Assembly: GCA_009772965.1 (NCBI GenBank)
Contig: WPAF01000008.1
Location: 19,793 to 83,792, forward strand
DNA from: Candidatus Saganbacteria bacterium
GTDB lineage: Bacteria; Margulisbacteria; WOR-1; XYC2-FULL-46-14; WPAF01
Direction of reading: 5' to 3'
DNA: 64,000 bases
The notes beneath the pieces are model-generated. The model did no database searches and had not been told where the DNA came from. It saw nothing but the letters and a program-made list of their open reading frames with translations. The position numbers were made by a program, and so were the translations under genes. Numbering within the stretch: position 1 is the stretch's first letter; each line of letters begins with the position of its first letter. Below are positions 1 to 7,917 of this stretch, piece by piece.

Positions 1-546
1 AAAAACGATTCTTTTGTCTTAGTTGCCCACTCATCAGGCGGGTTGGCTGCGAGAAAATATTTGGCAGATAATTTTCAAAGCCATAAAACCCTGAAATTAA
101 TAACCATTGGGACTCCAAACTTGGGGTCATTCGGAATGTTTTTTAACTATGCCCCAATTTTAGTTGAAATTATTGCTTCAATTATCGCCTTGGCAACCGA
201 AAAGTATTTTTTATTTTCTATAGCATTATTGGCTGCCGGGCTCGATTATATTTTTTATCTTTTGGGGATTAAATTATTATCAAAAGCCGCCTCAGCAATC
301 AAGCCAAATTCTAGGTTTTTACAAGACTTAAACTCAAAGCCGCTCCCAAAAGATGTTGAGTATATATCAATTGTAAGCAAACCTTGGTATCATTTCTTTG
401 GCGACGGTTTAGCTTCATGTGAAAGCCAAAGATTAAGCGCAAAATGCATTTCAAATTTTAAAGAAATAAAATACAAAGAAATAAATATCAATTGTCCGCG
501 CACCCAAGAACCAAACGCAGTCGATGCAATATCCTCAGTAATTTAA
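1..546 (+). CDS. Lipase-like alpha/beta hydrolase, 3' part
   Basis: The reading frame is open from base 1, so the gene starts outside the window. The visible protein begins with K-N-D-S-F-V-L-V-A-H-S-S-G-G. The A-H-S-x-G nucleophile elbow of alpha/beta-hydrolase lipases puts the catalytic Ser near visible residue 11, followed by the typical I-G-T-P-N-L-G strand. Two long hydrophobic stretches (visible residues about 56-95) suggest a membrane hairpin inserted into the lid region. A D-G-L-A-S-C-E-S segment fits the acid position. The His expected near the C-terminus is not obvious: the tail reads N-C-P-R-T-Q-E where lipases usually have N-x-x-H. The protein may be inactive or use another residue. 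Family assignment is fairly safe; substrate unknown. Confidence 0.7.
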   Translation, partial: KNDSFVLVAHSSGGLAARKYLADNFQSHKTLKLITIGTPNLGSFGMFFNYAPILVEIIASIIALATEKYFLFSIALLAAGLDYIFYLLGIKLLSKAASAIKPNSRFLQDLNSKPLPKDVEYISIVSKPWYHFFGDGLASCESQRLSAKCISNFKEIKYKEININCPRTQEPNAVDAISSVI

Positions 547-601
547 TATTTCTGGCTTGTTAATTGCTTGCCTTCTGATCAAATAAAAGGAGGTGAACAA
601 A

Positions 602-940
602 ATGGCATCATTAAACACAACTATCCTCACAGGCCGGCTAACTGCTGATCCCGAGCTTAGGTATACAAACAATGAAAAACCAGTAGCTCATTTTAGATTG
701 GCGGTAAACCGCTTCAATAAAAAAGGCGAAAACTCTGCTGATTTTCTAAATTGCGTTGCCTGGGGCGGATTGGCTAAAGTATGCGGCGATTACCTGAAAA
801 AAGGACGGTTAGTAGCAGTAGAAGGACGCATCAAGGTTAGTTCCTACAAAGATAAAAAGGGACAAAATCAAAATTGGACCGAAATTGTTGCAAACAATAT
901 CCAAATGCTTGACAAGGCTCCTGTTCCAGTTAATAAGTAA
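602..940 (+). CDS. ssb: Single-stranded DNA-binding protein, short form
   Basis: An OB-fold SSB that would coat single-stranded DNA in replication and repair. It contains the family blocks I-L-T-G-R-L-T-A-D-P-E-L-R, F-R-L-A-V-N-R and F-L-N-C-V-A-W-G, then G-R-L-V-A-V-E-G-R. The start is placed at the ATG at 602 because AGGAGGT lies 7-8 bases upstream; an in-frame GTG at 593 overlaps that ribosome-binding site and is less likely. The product is 112 aa and stops right after the OB fold. The flexible linker and acidic D-D-D-I-P-F-type tip that recruit partner proteins are absent, so this may be a secondary SSB or a PriB-like paralogue. It is monocistronic and followed directly by a hairpin terminator. 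Confidence 0.93.
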   Translation: MASLNTTILTGRLTADPELRYTNNEKPVAHFRLAVNRFNKKGENSADFLNCVAWGGLAKVCGDYLKKGRLVAVEGRIKVSSYKDKKGQNQNWTEIVANNIQMLDKAPVPVNK

Positions 941-948
941 ATAAATGC

Positions 949-980
949 AGGGCCTGAGATTCCTCGCTCAGGCCCTCTTT
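949..980 (+). terminator. Intrinsic terminator after ssb
   Basis: Perfect 10-bp stem AGGGCCTGAG / CTCAGGCCCT with an 8-nt loop, followed by a short CTTTAT tract. It lies 8 bases after the ssb stop and just before the nitroreductase promoter, so it separates the two transcription units. Confidence 0.85.
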
Positions 981-983
981 ATA

Positions 984-992
984 TGATATAAT
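984..992 (+). promoter_or_regulatory. Extended -10 promoter, predicted leaderless start
   Basis: TGA-TATAAT: a consensus -10 hexamer (987-992) with a TGn extension. Only six bases separate it from the ATG at 999, so transcription would begin at or next to the A of the start codon. No convincing -35 is seen at the usual distance. Confidence 0.65.
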
Positions 993-998
993 TTTTTC

Positions 999-1652
999 AT
1001 GAAAAAGTGTTTCCTTTTTTTGTTGGTTGTATTTTTATTGATCAATGGAAGCGCTTTCGCAAAGGAAATAATTAAGCTCCCCCTGCCCAAAACTAACGGT
1101 AAAATGTCTTTGGAAGAAGCATTATATCATCGGCGTTCGGAGCGATCGTTTTATAATTCTCCTTTAAGCAATGAACAAATCGCGCAATTGCTGTGGGCGG
1201 CGCAGGGGATTACGGAAAACACCTGGAGATTAAGGACAGCCCCTTCTTCTGGAGCTATTTATCCGCTCGAATTATATCTTGTAAATTCTTTAGGGGTTTA
1301 TCGTTATTTGCCGGAAAGTCATTCTCTTGAACTTCATTTAAAAGGAGATAAGCGCCTTTCGCTTATGCGTGCGTCTTTGGGCCAGCAGTTTGTCGGCGAA
1401 GCAGGGATAATTGTTATTGTTTGCGCTGATTTTGAAAAATCCCGGGCAAAATACGGCTTGCGCGCCGATCGCTATGTCCCCCTGGAGGGCGGTCATGCCG
1501 CGCAAAATATTTTGCTCCAGTCTGTAGCCCTTGGATTGGGTGCTGTCCCTGTTGGATCGTTCTGGGATGATGTGGTCATGGCAGTCATAGCCCTGCCCTA
1601 TTGCCAGGAGCCGCTGTATCTGATCCCGATCGGATATATTAAGCAGACATGA
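999..1652 (+). CDS. Exported SagB-type nitroreductase
   Basis: Flavin (FMN)-dependent oxidoreductase of the nitroreductase superfamily, SagB-type branch. The first about 21 residues form a signal peptide (M-K-K-C then a hydrophobic core ending S-A-F-A), so the enzyme is predicted to act outside the cytoplasm, unlike most relatives. The core starts with L-E-E-A-L-Y-H-R-R-S-x-R-S-F, the usual R-R-S-x-R motif, continues with S-S-G-A-I-Y-P-L-E-L-Y and ends with a G-L-G-A-V-P-V-G-S-F segment. Length 217 aa is normal for a stand-alone member. No ribosome-binding site precedes the ATG; the -10 box sits six bases upstream. It overlaps the next gene by 4 nt, indicating an operon. No peptide-modification partner is adjacent, so a role in thiazole/oxazole formation is not implied. 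Confidence 0.82.
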   Translation: MKKCFLFLLVVFLLINGSAFAKEIIKLPLPKTNGKMSLEEALYHRRSERSFYNSPLSNEQIAQLLWAAQGITENTWRLRTAPSSGAIYPLELYLVNSLGVYRYLPESHSLELHLKGDKRLSLMRASLGQQFVGEAGIIVIVCADFEKSRAKYGLRADRYVPLEGGHAAQNILLQSVALGLGAVPVGSFWDDVVMAVIALPYCQEPLYLIPIGYIKQT

Positions 1653-2530
1653 AAAGAAGGCCGGACTTTCTTAGGTTATCTGCTGTCATAATTGTCATTC
1701 TTGGCGTAGGATACCTTTACCAGAATTTATTTTCGCCAAAATCAATCCCCGATTTTTTAAAACTTGCTGTTATTGAAACTCCTGAAAATATTCTTATCCT
1801 GGGGACAGATATTACCTTTGATTCTGAAACGGGACGCTCTACTTATGAGGTCGGTAGAAGCGATACCATTATGCTCCTGCATTATGAACCGTTAAGGAGA
1901 AGGATAAATATCCTTTCAATCCCCCGCGATTCTTATGTAGAGATACCCGGCTATTATTATACAAAAATCAATGCCGCTTTTGTTTTTGGGGGTATAGATT
2001 TGGCAAAAAAGACAGTTTCAAATATTACCGGGGTTAAAATTGATAAACATATAATAATAAATACCCAGGGACTTAAAAAATTAGTGGATCTTTTGGGCGG
2101 AGTGCCGGTAGATGTTGAAAAAGATATGTATTATGTTGACCGGGCGCAGGATTTACATATTAACCTTAAAAAAGGGTGCCAAAAGTTATCCGGCAAACAG
2201 GCAGAGGGGTATATCCGCTTTAGGCATGATGCTGAGGGCGACATTGGAAGAATTGCCAGGCAGCAAAACTTTTTTAAGAGCTTAACCAAATCCCTTTCGA
2301 CTCCGCAGGCATTTTTTAAGTCGCCGTTTATTATCGGTTTGATTTTAAAAAACATTAAAAGCAGTTTATCTCTCAAGGAATTTATCATTTTTGCTAATAC
2401 GATGAGGCAATCAAATTTAAATGAAATAAATACTATGAGCTTGCCGGGGATCCCGTCAAATAACGAAGCTGGCAGTGTTTGGCTGATTGACCAGAATGAA
2501 CTGAAAAGAATTATTTCAGAATATTTCTAA
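1649..2530 (+). CDS. LytR-CpsA-Psr (LCP) family cell-wall ligase
   Basis: LCP proteins transfer undecaprenyl-linked glycopolymers to peptidoglycan or other acceptors on the outer face of the cytoplasmic membrane. An N-terminal signal anchor (about residues 8-28) is followed by the LCP domain: N-I-L-I-L-G-T-D, G-R-S-D-T-I-M-L, the R-x-x-x-I-N-I-L-S-I-P-R-D-S segment with lipid-phosphate-binding arginines, and the later G-Y-I-R-F-R-H-D-A-E-G-D-I-G-R-I-A-R-Q-Q signature. Length 293 aa is typical of a minimal LCP protein without an LytR C-terminal domain. It is translationally coupled (4-nt overlap) to the exported nitroreductase and converges with purL, whose stop lies 2 bases away on the other strand. 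Confidence 0.92.
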   Translation: MKRRPDFLRLSAVIIVILGVGYLYQNLFSPKSIPDFLKLAVIETPENILILGTDITFDSETGRSTYEVGRSDTIMLLHYEPLRRRINILSIPRDSYVEIPGYYYTKINAAFVFGGIDLAKKTVSNITGVKIDKHIIINTQGLKKLVDLLGGVPVDVEKDMYYVDRAQDLHINLKKGCQKLSGKQAEGYIRFRHDAEGDIGRIARQQNFFKSLTKSLSTPQAFFKSPFIIGLILKNIKSSLSLKEFIIFANTMRQSNLNEINTMSLPGIPSNNEAGSVWLIDQNELKRIISEYF

Positions 2531-2531
2531 A

Positions 2532-4712
2532 CTATTTAAAAGCGGTTCGCCAGTTTTTGCTTAAATCATCAACACTCAAATCAATTAAACCTTTTATCGC
2601 CAACCTGCTCCCACCCACCCTGCCAATTTCATTTACCGGGATATTATGCTTTTTTGCTAAAGAAATAATATTTTGAATGTCTTTTTGCCCGCAGGAAATA
2701 ATTATCCGGGATTGGGATTCGGAAAACAATAATATATCAGGCCGTAAGATAGAATTAATATTTATCTCCACCCCAATCATTTTATCCTGGTTGATAATAC
2801 AGCATTCCGCAATCGTTGTACCCAAGCCGCCTTCCGAACAATCATGAGCCGACTTTATTATGCCGGATTTGATGGCTTCAAGCATCATCGCGTGAAGCCT
2901 TTTTTCTTTTTCAAGGTCAACTTTCGGCGGAAGCCCTTTTACCGCTCCATGAATGACTTTAAGATACTCACTGCCGCCAATTTCTTCAAATGTTTCGCCA
3001 AGCAAAAAAACAGCATCCCCTTCATCTTTAAAATATGATGTGATCCTGTGGCTGATATCTTCTAGAATGCCAATCATGCCAATGGTGGGAGTAGGGTTAA
3101 TGGCCCCTTTGGGACTTTCATTATAAAAAGAAACATTGCCCGACACAACCGCGGTTTGAAAAGATTTGCAGGCGGAAATTATGCCCTCTACACAATTTTT
3201 AAAATAATAAAACCTATCTGGTTTTTTGGGATTGCCAAAATTAAGGCAGTCGGTAACCGCCGCCGGATCAGCGCCTGAGCAAACCAGGTTCCTGGCGGCC
3301 TCGGCAACTGCTATTTGCGCGCCGATAAACGGATCCAGAAAACAATAGCGGCTATTGCAGTCAGAAACCGCGGCAATCCCTTTTTTCATCCCCTTAACCC
3401 TTAGCACCGCGGCATCTGAGCCAGGAAGCACGCAGGTATTGGTTTGAACCATATGGTCATATTGCTCATAAATCCAAGCTTTATTAGCAATGGTTGGGCA
3501 AGAAATCAATTTCAGCAAGGCGCTATTTAAATCTTTTGGCGCTTGAATATTATTAAAATCTAATTTATTAACTTCATCAAGATAATCAGGCCTTTTATAC
3601 GGCAGGTCAAATAACGGCGGGTTAGTTAATGAGCTGGTAGTCATTTCGGCAACAATTTTACCGTTGTCTTTTACGGTCACAACATTTGAATCATTTACTT
3701 TGCCGATAACTACCGCGTTAAGGTCCCATTTTTCAAATATTTCAGTTATCTCTTTTTCTTTGCCGGCCTTAACGCAAACCAGCATCCTCTCCTGCGATTC
3801 AGACATCATAACTTCATATGGCTGCATGCCTTCTTCGCGCCTGGGAACGCCCGCTATATCTATTTCAATCCCCACCCCACCTGCCGCAGCCATTTCAGAA
3901 GTTGAACATGTGAGTCCCGCCGCCCCCATGTCTTTTATTCCCACAACATGGCCGGTAGCTAAAATTTCAAGCGTTGCTTCAATCAAACACTTTTCGGTAA
4001 ATGGGTCACCGATCTGGACAGTTGGCCGCTTTTCTTCTTCTGCATCGCAAAATTCTGCGGAAGCCAAAACCGAACACCCGCCAATTCCATCCCGCCCGGT
4101 GCTTGAGCCGACATACATTATAGAATTGCCGATCCCCTGCGCCCGCGCGCGCACGACTTCTTTTCTTTTGCAAATCCCAATGCTCATCGCATTGACCAAA
4201 CAATTGCCGGAATAACTTTCATCAAAATATATTTCCCCGCCAACAGTCGGAACACCTAAGCAATTGCCGTAAAAAGCAATCCCATCTACCACACCCACTA
4301 AAAGGTAGCGGTTATATGGGTCTGATAACGGACCAAAACGCAGGGAATTCAAAGAAGCAATAGGCCTGGCGCCGGCGGTAAATATATCTCTAATTATGCC
4401 CCCCACCCCTGTTGCCGCCCCTTGCTTTGGTTCAACCTGTGAAGGGTGGTTATGAGATTCCATTTTAAAAATAATTGCTATGTCATCGACAATTATCCCT
4501 CCGGAATCTTCGCCAACCAATGTTTCATATTTTCCGGTTTGCGGAAAAAGCTTGAGGTATTTTTTTGAAGAGGAATACCCGCAGTGTTCTGACCATTCTA
4601 CCGAATACATGGCAAGCTCGGTGTAAGTGGGCTCGCGGCCGAGGATATTTTCAATCCTTTGATAATCAACATCTTCAAGCCCCAGCGCTTTATATATTTC
4701 GGGTTTTATCAT
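2532..4712 (-). CDS. purL: Phosphoribosylformylglycinamidine synthase subunit PurL
   Basis: Catalytic ATPase/synthetase subunit of the three-part FGAM synthase (PurS-PurQ-PurL), step 4 of purine synthesis: FGAR + Gln + ATP to FGAM. The roughly 726-aa length is that of 'small' PurL. Visible motifs are W-S-E-H-C-G-Y near the start, G-E-D-S-G-G, the S-H-N-H-P-S-x-V-E-P loop and the Gly-rich [12 protein letters not shown], followed by a second AIRS-like half. The ATG at 4712 is preferred because it forms a classic ATGA overlap with the purQ stop; a TTG 15 bases upstream is possible. Last gene of the hicB-hicA-purS-mntA-hepT-purQ-purL operon. Confidence 0.97.
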   Translation of the reverse strand: MIKPEIYKALGLEDVDYQRIENILGREPTYTELAMYSVEWSEHCGYSSSKKYLKLFPQTGKYETLVGEDSGGIIVDDIAIIFKMESHNHPSQVEPKQGAATGVGGIIRDIFTAGARPIASLNSLRFGPLSDPYNRYLLVGVVDGIAFYGNCLGVPTVGGEIYFDESYSGNCLVNAMSIGICKRKEVVRARAQGIGNSIMYVGSSTGRDGIGGCSVLASAEFCDAEEEKRPTVQIGDPFTEKCLIEATLEILATGHVVGIKDMGAAGLTCSTSEMAAAGGVGIEIDIAGVPRREEGMQPYEVMMSESQERMLVCVKAGKEKEITEIFEKWDLNAVVIGKVNDSNVVTVKDNGKIVAEMTTSSLTNPPLFDLPYKRPDYLDEVNKLDFNNIQAPKDLNSALLKLISCPTIANKAWIYEQYDHMVQTNTCVLPGSDAAVLRVKGMKKGIAAVSDCNSRYCFLDPFIGAQIAVAEAARNLVCSGADPAAVTDCLNFGNPKKPDRFYYFKNCVEGIISACKSFQTAVVSGNVSFYNESPKGAINPTPTIGMIGILEDISHRITSYFKDEGDAVFLLGETFEEIGGSEYLKVIHGAVKGLPPKVDLEKEKRLHAMMLEAIKSGIIKSAHDCSEGGLGTTIAECCIINQDKMIGVEININSILRPDILLFSESQSRIIISCGQKDIQNIISLAKKHNIPVNEIGRVGGSRLAIKGLIDLSVDDLSKNWRTAFK

Positions 4713-5380
4713 TTTTCCCCTAGCCAAGCTACGATCGACTTAAATATCGGCAAACCGTCTTCGGAGCCCAATTCTTTCTCAGACGATCGTTCCGGGTGCG
4801 GCATCATGCCAAGCACATTATGTTTTTTATTAACAATGCCGGCAATATTATCAAGCGCCCCGTTAGGATTTTCGCCATGATACCTAAAAATTATCTGGTC
4901 GTTTTTTTGCAGTTCTTTCAGCCCTTCATCATCAATAAAATAATTGCCTTCGTTATGGGCAATTGGGATGCGGACAATTTGTCCCCTGTCATATTTTGAG
5001 GTAAATGGCGTGTTTGTATTTTCCACTTTCAGCTTAACAAAGCGGCAGATAAAGTGGAGATTTTTATTCCTAAGCATAGCACCCGGAAGGAGCCCAGCTT
5101 CAAGGAGGATTTGAAACCCATTGCAAATGCCGATAACCAGTCCGCCGGAATTCGCGAAATCAATTACTTCTTTCATGATCGGGGAGAACCTGGCAATGGC
5201 GCCGCATCTTAAATAATCACCATAGCTAAACCCCCCGGGAACAATTAAACAATCATAATTGCCAAGCTTTTTATTTTTGTGCCAAATGTACTCAACCGGT
5301 TGTTTAATGACGTCAGAAATAACATGGTAGCAGTCACTATCGCAGTTTGAACCGGGAAAAACAACGACTCCAAATTTCAT
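4709..5380 (-). CDS. purQ: FGAM synthase glutaminase subunit PurQ
   Basis: Class I glutamine amidotransferase subunit that supplies ammonia to PurL. The nucleophile sits in G-I-C-N-G-F-Q (Cys86), and the His/Glu pair is in M-M-P-H-P-E-R-S near the C-terminus. The N-terminus [12 protein letters not shown] is typical, and 223 aa matches the PurQ of three-subunit systems. It overlaps purL by 4 nt. Upstream the expected neighbour purS is not adjacent: a hepT/mntA toxin-antitoxin pair lies between them. Confidence 0.97.
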   Translation of the reverse strand: MKFGVVVFPGSNCDSDCYHVISDVIKQPVEYIWHKNKKLGNYDCLIVPGGFSYGDYLRCGAIARFSPIMKEVIDFANSGGLVIGICNGFQILLEAGLLPGAMLRNKNLHFICRFVKLKVENTNTPFTSKYDRGQIVRIPIAHNEGNYFIDDEGLKELQKNDQIIFRYHGENPNGALDNIAGIVNKKHNVLGMMPHPERSSEKELGSEDGLPIFKSIVAWLGEK

Positions 5381-5405
5381 TTTTTTTCCTACTCTTAATA
5401 ATAAA

Positions 5406-5801
5406 CTATTTATTTAATTTAATATGCTTCAATATATTGGCCGCTTTTTCTAGTGCACTTTTTGCTTCTTCAATTGAATAAACAATAGGCACATCCGCGG
5501 GATACCTGGCTTCAATTGCATATTTGCTTAAAGATAATATCTCTTCTTTAATAGCATTTATATCAACAACTTTAATAATTAATTTATACAAGTAATCCAA
5601 GTCATGGGTTTTCAGAAATTCTATCTTATGTAATGTTAATAACCCTTTTAAATATTTTTCAACTGCCTGCTGGCAATGATAACAGATAGTATCAGTGGGG
5701 GGATTGTGATCATTAAGAATCAATCTTGCGGCTTTTAAGTCATTATCCCCTTTTGCAAACCATTCATTAGCTTTTTCATAAACATATTCATTTGGATTCA
5801 T
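5406..5801 (-). CDS. hepT: HEPN-domain toxin-like protein (HepT type)
   Basis: 131-aa all-alpha HEPN domain protein, recognised by [16 protein letters not shown], followed by K-T-H-D-L and the family's A-R-Y-P-A-D segment. In characterised HEPN/MNT pairs the HEPN partner is an RNase toxin silenced by AMP transfer from the MNT partner. R26 and H32 have Rx4-6H spacing, but they lie in the first helix without the usual polar residue after Arg, so this may not be the catalytic motif. It overlaps mntA by 14 nt and sits 25 bases upstream of purQ on the same strand, placing a toxin module inside the purine operon. Confidence 0.85.
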   Translation of the reverse strand: MNPNEYVYEKANEWFAKGDNDLKAARLILNDHNPPTDTICYHCQQAVEKYLKGLLTLHKIEFLKTHDLDYLYKLIIKVVDINAIKEEILSLSKYAIEARYPADVPIVYSIEEAKSALEKAANILKHIKLNK

Positions 5802-6114
5802 ATAGGGTTTTTCCTGTTTTTTCTATTTTGCTAACAAAAGACCCTGATAAGTTTTTGAATTTTTTGTATTCTTCTGGAGTATATACAAATATATCTATCG
5901 GGAATATCACATCTGTAAGGGATTTTTTTATTTCTTCCCCCCTAATATCACGGCGAAGATTGGATGCTTTTACAACAAGAAAATCTAAATCATTAATTGT
6001 TTTGGCCGAATGTTTTACTGCAGACCCAAACAAAATTACTTTTTCCGGCTGAGAACCCTTAACAATTTTATTTACAATATCTTTTATTAAATTATTGAAA
6101 TTTTTCTCTTTCAT
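5788..6114 (-). CDS. mntA: MNT-domain nucleotidyltransferase antitoxin
   Basis: 108-aa minimal nucleotidyltransferase. The motif G-S (30-31) followed by D-x-D (D42, D44) and a third Asp in P-I-D-I-F-V (D74) gives the complete metal-binding set, so it should be catalytically competent. Characterised relatives add AMP to the HEPN toxin and so neutralise it. The start lies 4 bases after the purS stop and the end overlaps hepT, so all three are cotranscribed. The pair may stabilise the operon, or be a passenger tolerated there. Confidence 0.87.
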   Translation of the reverse strand: MKEKNFNNLIKDIVNKIVKGSQPEKVILFGSAVKHSAKTINDLDFLVVKASNLRRDIRGEEIKKSLTDVIFPIDIFVYTPEEYKKFKNLSGSFVSKIEKTGKTLYESK

Positions 6115-6117
6115 TTT

Positions 6118-6372
6118 CTATTTTACCTCTTCAATTTTAATTGAATAATCCTCAATCACGGGGTTGGCTAAAAGTTTTTGGCAAAAATCAACCGCCTGTT
6201 TTTCGGCTTGGGATTTATCATTTGAATTGATCTTGATCTTAATGAATTTTCCCATGCGGACATCGAGCAGGTTTTTATGCCCAAGCGATTCCAAAGCATG
6301 CTTAATAGTAGCTCCCTGCGGGTCGGCAACTGTCTTTTTAAGCGAGATATATATTTCTACGTTGAACATCAT
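6118..6372 (-). CDS. purS: FGAM synthase subunit PurS
   Basis: 84-aa small subunit that bridges PurQ and PurL in the FGAM synthase complex. It shows the typical E-I-Y-I-S-L-K-K-T-V-A-D-P-Q-G-A-T-I start and the V-R-M-G-K-F-I-K-I block. The ATG overlaps the hicA stop (ATGA), so translation is coupled to a toxin gene. Downstream come mntA and hepT before purQ, an unusual split of the purSQL order. Confidence 0.94.
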   Translation of the reverse strand: MMFNVEIYISLKKTVADPQGATIKHALESLGHKNLLDVRMGKFIKIKINSNDKSQAEKQAVDFCQKLLANPVIEDYSIKIEEVK

Positions 6373-6596
6373 AAATTACCTATAAATTCTTCCAATTCTA
6401 CTTCTGCTAATTCCAGAATTCCTTTAAGCGTTCCAGGCATAACGGTTTTATGATTAGGCACAATTGTCACTATTTTTCTGTCCGCAACCCGACGGCTTAA
6501 TTTGATATGGCTTCCTTTTTGTTTAACTATTTCAAATCCGATTCTTTTCAAGCCGCTTATAATTTCCCTGGCGGATAAAACCGGATACTTTGTCAA
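6369..6596 (-). CDS. hicA: HicA-family mRNA interferase toxin
   Basis: 75-aa double-stranded RNA-binding-like toxin. The hallmark G-S-H-I-K-L is present with the catalytic His at residue 30, then V-T-I-V-P-N-H and an E-F-I end. HicA toxins cleave mRNA and are held inactive by HicB. It overlaps hicB by 4 nt upstream and purS by 4 nt downstream, so toxin translation is coupled to the antitoxin and to the purine gene. Confidence 0.9.
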   Translation of the reverse strand: MTKYPVLSAREIISGLKRIGFEIVKQKGSHIKLSRRVADRKIVTIVPNHKTVMPGTLKGILELAEVELEEFIGNL

Positions 6597-6844
6597 CGAG
6601 AAACTCCCATTTTCCCCAAGTTGAAACTAAACTTTAAAGGGACTATCAACCTTTCAATGCTTTCATCTTCAAGATAAAGCGCAATCGCTTCCTCAAGATT
6701 ATTAATAGCTTCAGCCGCGGTTTCTCCCTGGCTGACAACTTTCAATTCTTTGCATTTAGCCACATACATTGGATCTTCCTTCCATACTTCAGCCGAAAAA
6801 TTCAGCTGTCCCTCTATAGATTTAAACCCTATTTTCCCTGTCAT
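6593..6844 (-). CDS. hicB: HicB-family antitoxin
   Basis: 83-aa HicB-like antitoxin with a degraded RNase H-like fold: F-S-A-E-V-W-K-E-D-x-x-Y-V-A-K-C-K-E-L, then V-S-Q-G-E-T-A-A-E-A-I-N-N-L-E-E-A-I-A-L-Y-L-E-D. There is no separate DNA-binding domain beyond the core. First gene of the hic-pur operon, with GAGGTG as ribosome-binding site and a clear promoter just upstream. HicB autoregulation would therefore also affect purine genes. Confidence 0.88.
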   Translation of the reverse strand: MTGKIGFKSIEGQLNFSAEVWKEDPMYVAKCKELKVVSQGETAAEAINNLEEAIALYLEDESIERLIVPLKFSFNLGKMGVSR

Positions 6845-6864
6845 ACAGTCACCTCTTAATCTTT

Positions 6865-6893
6865 ATTATATCAAACCTGCAATCGACCTTCAA
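6865..6893 (-). promoter_or_regulatory. Promoter of the hicBA-purS-mntA-hepT-purQL operon
   Basis: On the minus strand TTGAAG (6893-6888), 17-bp spacer, TATAAT (6870-6865) with a TGA extension directly before it. It lies about 20 bases upstream of the hicB start, with a ribosome-binding site between. It is the only clear promoter seen upstream of the purine genes. Confidence 0.7.
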
Positions 6894-6931
6894 ACAATTA
6901 TGCAATTATAAATATCAATGATTTCGCAACA

Positions 6932-7735
6932 TTAGGGAAGAAAGATCCTGTTGGAGACTAAATGATTTAATTGTGAAATATTTAATAATACTTTTCCCAA
7001 ATTATAATAAATCGCGGGGACAGGCGCGCTTGGATCCCTTCCATTCATGATAAGTTCTGGAGAAGTCATTACTTTGTATCCAAGCTTATTCGCGTCCTTT
7101 AAAGTTTCAGCAACACACCCATTCTGATTCGCCCCTGAAAGTATAAGGTCGGTAATCCCCAATCTTTTAAGGAACAGATGCTATGTCCCTCTTCTTTTAT
7201 CTCCACCGGGATATTCAAACGCCCCATCCATATTTTTTGAATAAAAATATAAATTACTTCTTGGATTGTTGTTTGTTTGGTTGTCAATCCGCATTATATT
7301 TTTTACAGATGCTACTTCTTCATATAATTCCGGATAAATGGGCCCAAACTCATTGTCTTCTCCAACATAACGGACAAATACAATGGGAAGATTATTGTGC
7401 TGTTGCTTTATTGAAGCTATGATTTTATCAATCTTATTTCTGTGAGTTTTATAATTAACAAAACCAGGCTGCAAGTCGATCACAAGAATTGCGTACTTTC
7501 TTTTTAGGTCTTTTCTTAAAAGAGGATAAATAGCGCAAATATTCAATGGTTTCCGTACTTGATAAATAGAAGATTGTAAAATGCCAAGCGGAGGAATTTG
7601 CTTATAACTGTTTTCACAAATCCGCTTCACCGGTTTGGATGGACGAGATTTGCCATTATTTTTATTTGGATCAACCGCTTTCCCCTTCCAACTATGAATT
7701 ATGTATCTTCCCAGCAATAATAAAGGTACTATCAT
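6932..7735 (-). pseudogene. Isochorismatase-family hydrolase split by an in-frame TAG
   Basis: Cysteine-hydrolase (isochorismatase-like) gene. The first part (7735-7181) has a hydrophobic N-terminal extension of about 75 residues and then the domain start Y-A-I-L-V-I-D-L-Q-P-G-F-V with the catalytic Asp. An amber TAG at 7183-7181 interrupts the frame after G-D-K-R-R-G-T. The same frame resumes at once with H-L-F-L-K-R-L-G-I-T-D-L-I-L-S-G-A-N-Q-N-G-C-V, which carries the catalytic Cys. No frameshift is needed, so a single substitution explains the break. The truncated product lacks the nucleophile, so this is probably a pseudogene. Read-through or a sequencing error are alternatives. Confidence 0.78.
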
Positions 7736-7917
7736 ATATGATATATCGTGCTAATTTGGCCCAAAATTGCAATTTTAACCTTACTATTATGGGATATATA
7801 GGTAGACCCATAAGCCGAAATCGCCTGAAATTATTTTTGTTATTGCCCGATAGAGTAAAGTAGTGATGATCTTATGACATTATCAACTAATCATCAATCT
7901 TTTAAGGAGGATTTAAA

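Noticed and set aside
999..1652. Peptide-heterocyclisation cluster around the SagB-type nitroreductase
   Set aside because: No cyclodehydratase, precursor or transporter is nearby, and the enzyme has its own signal peptide, so it is treated as a lone oxidoreductase.
3664..4215. 183-aa plus-strand frame
   Set aside because: Exact antisense of purL; no independent evidence.
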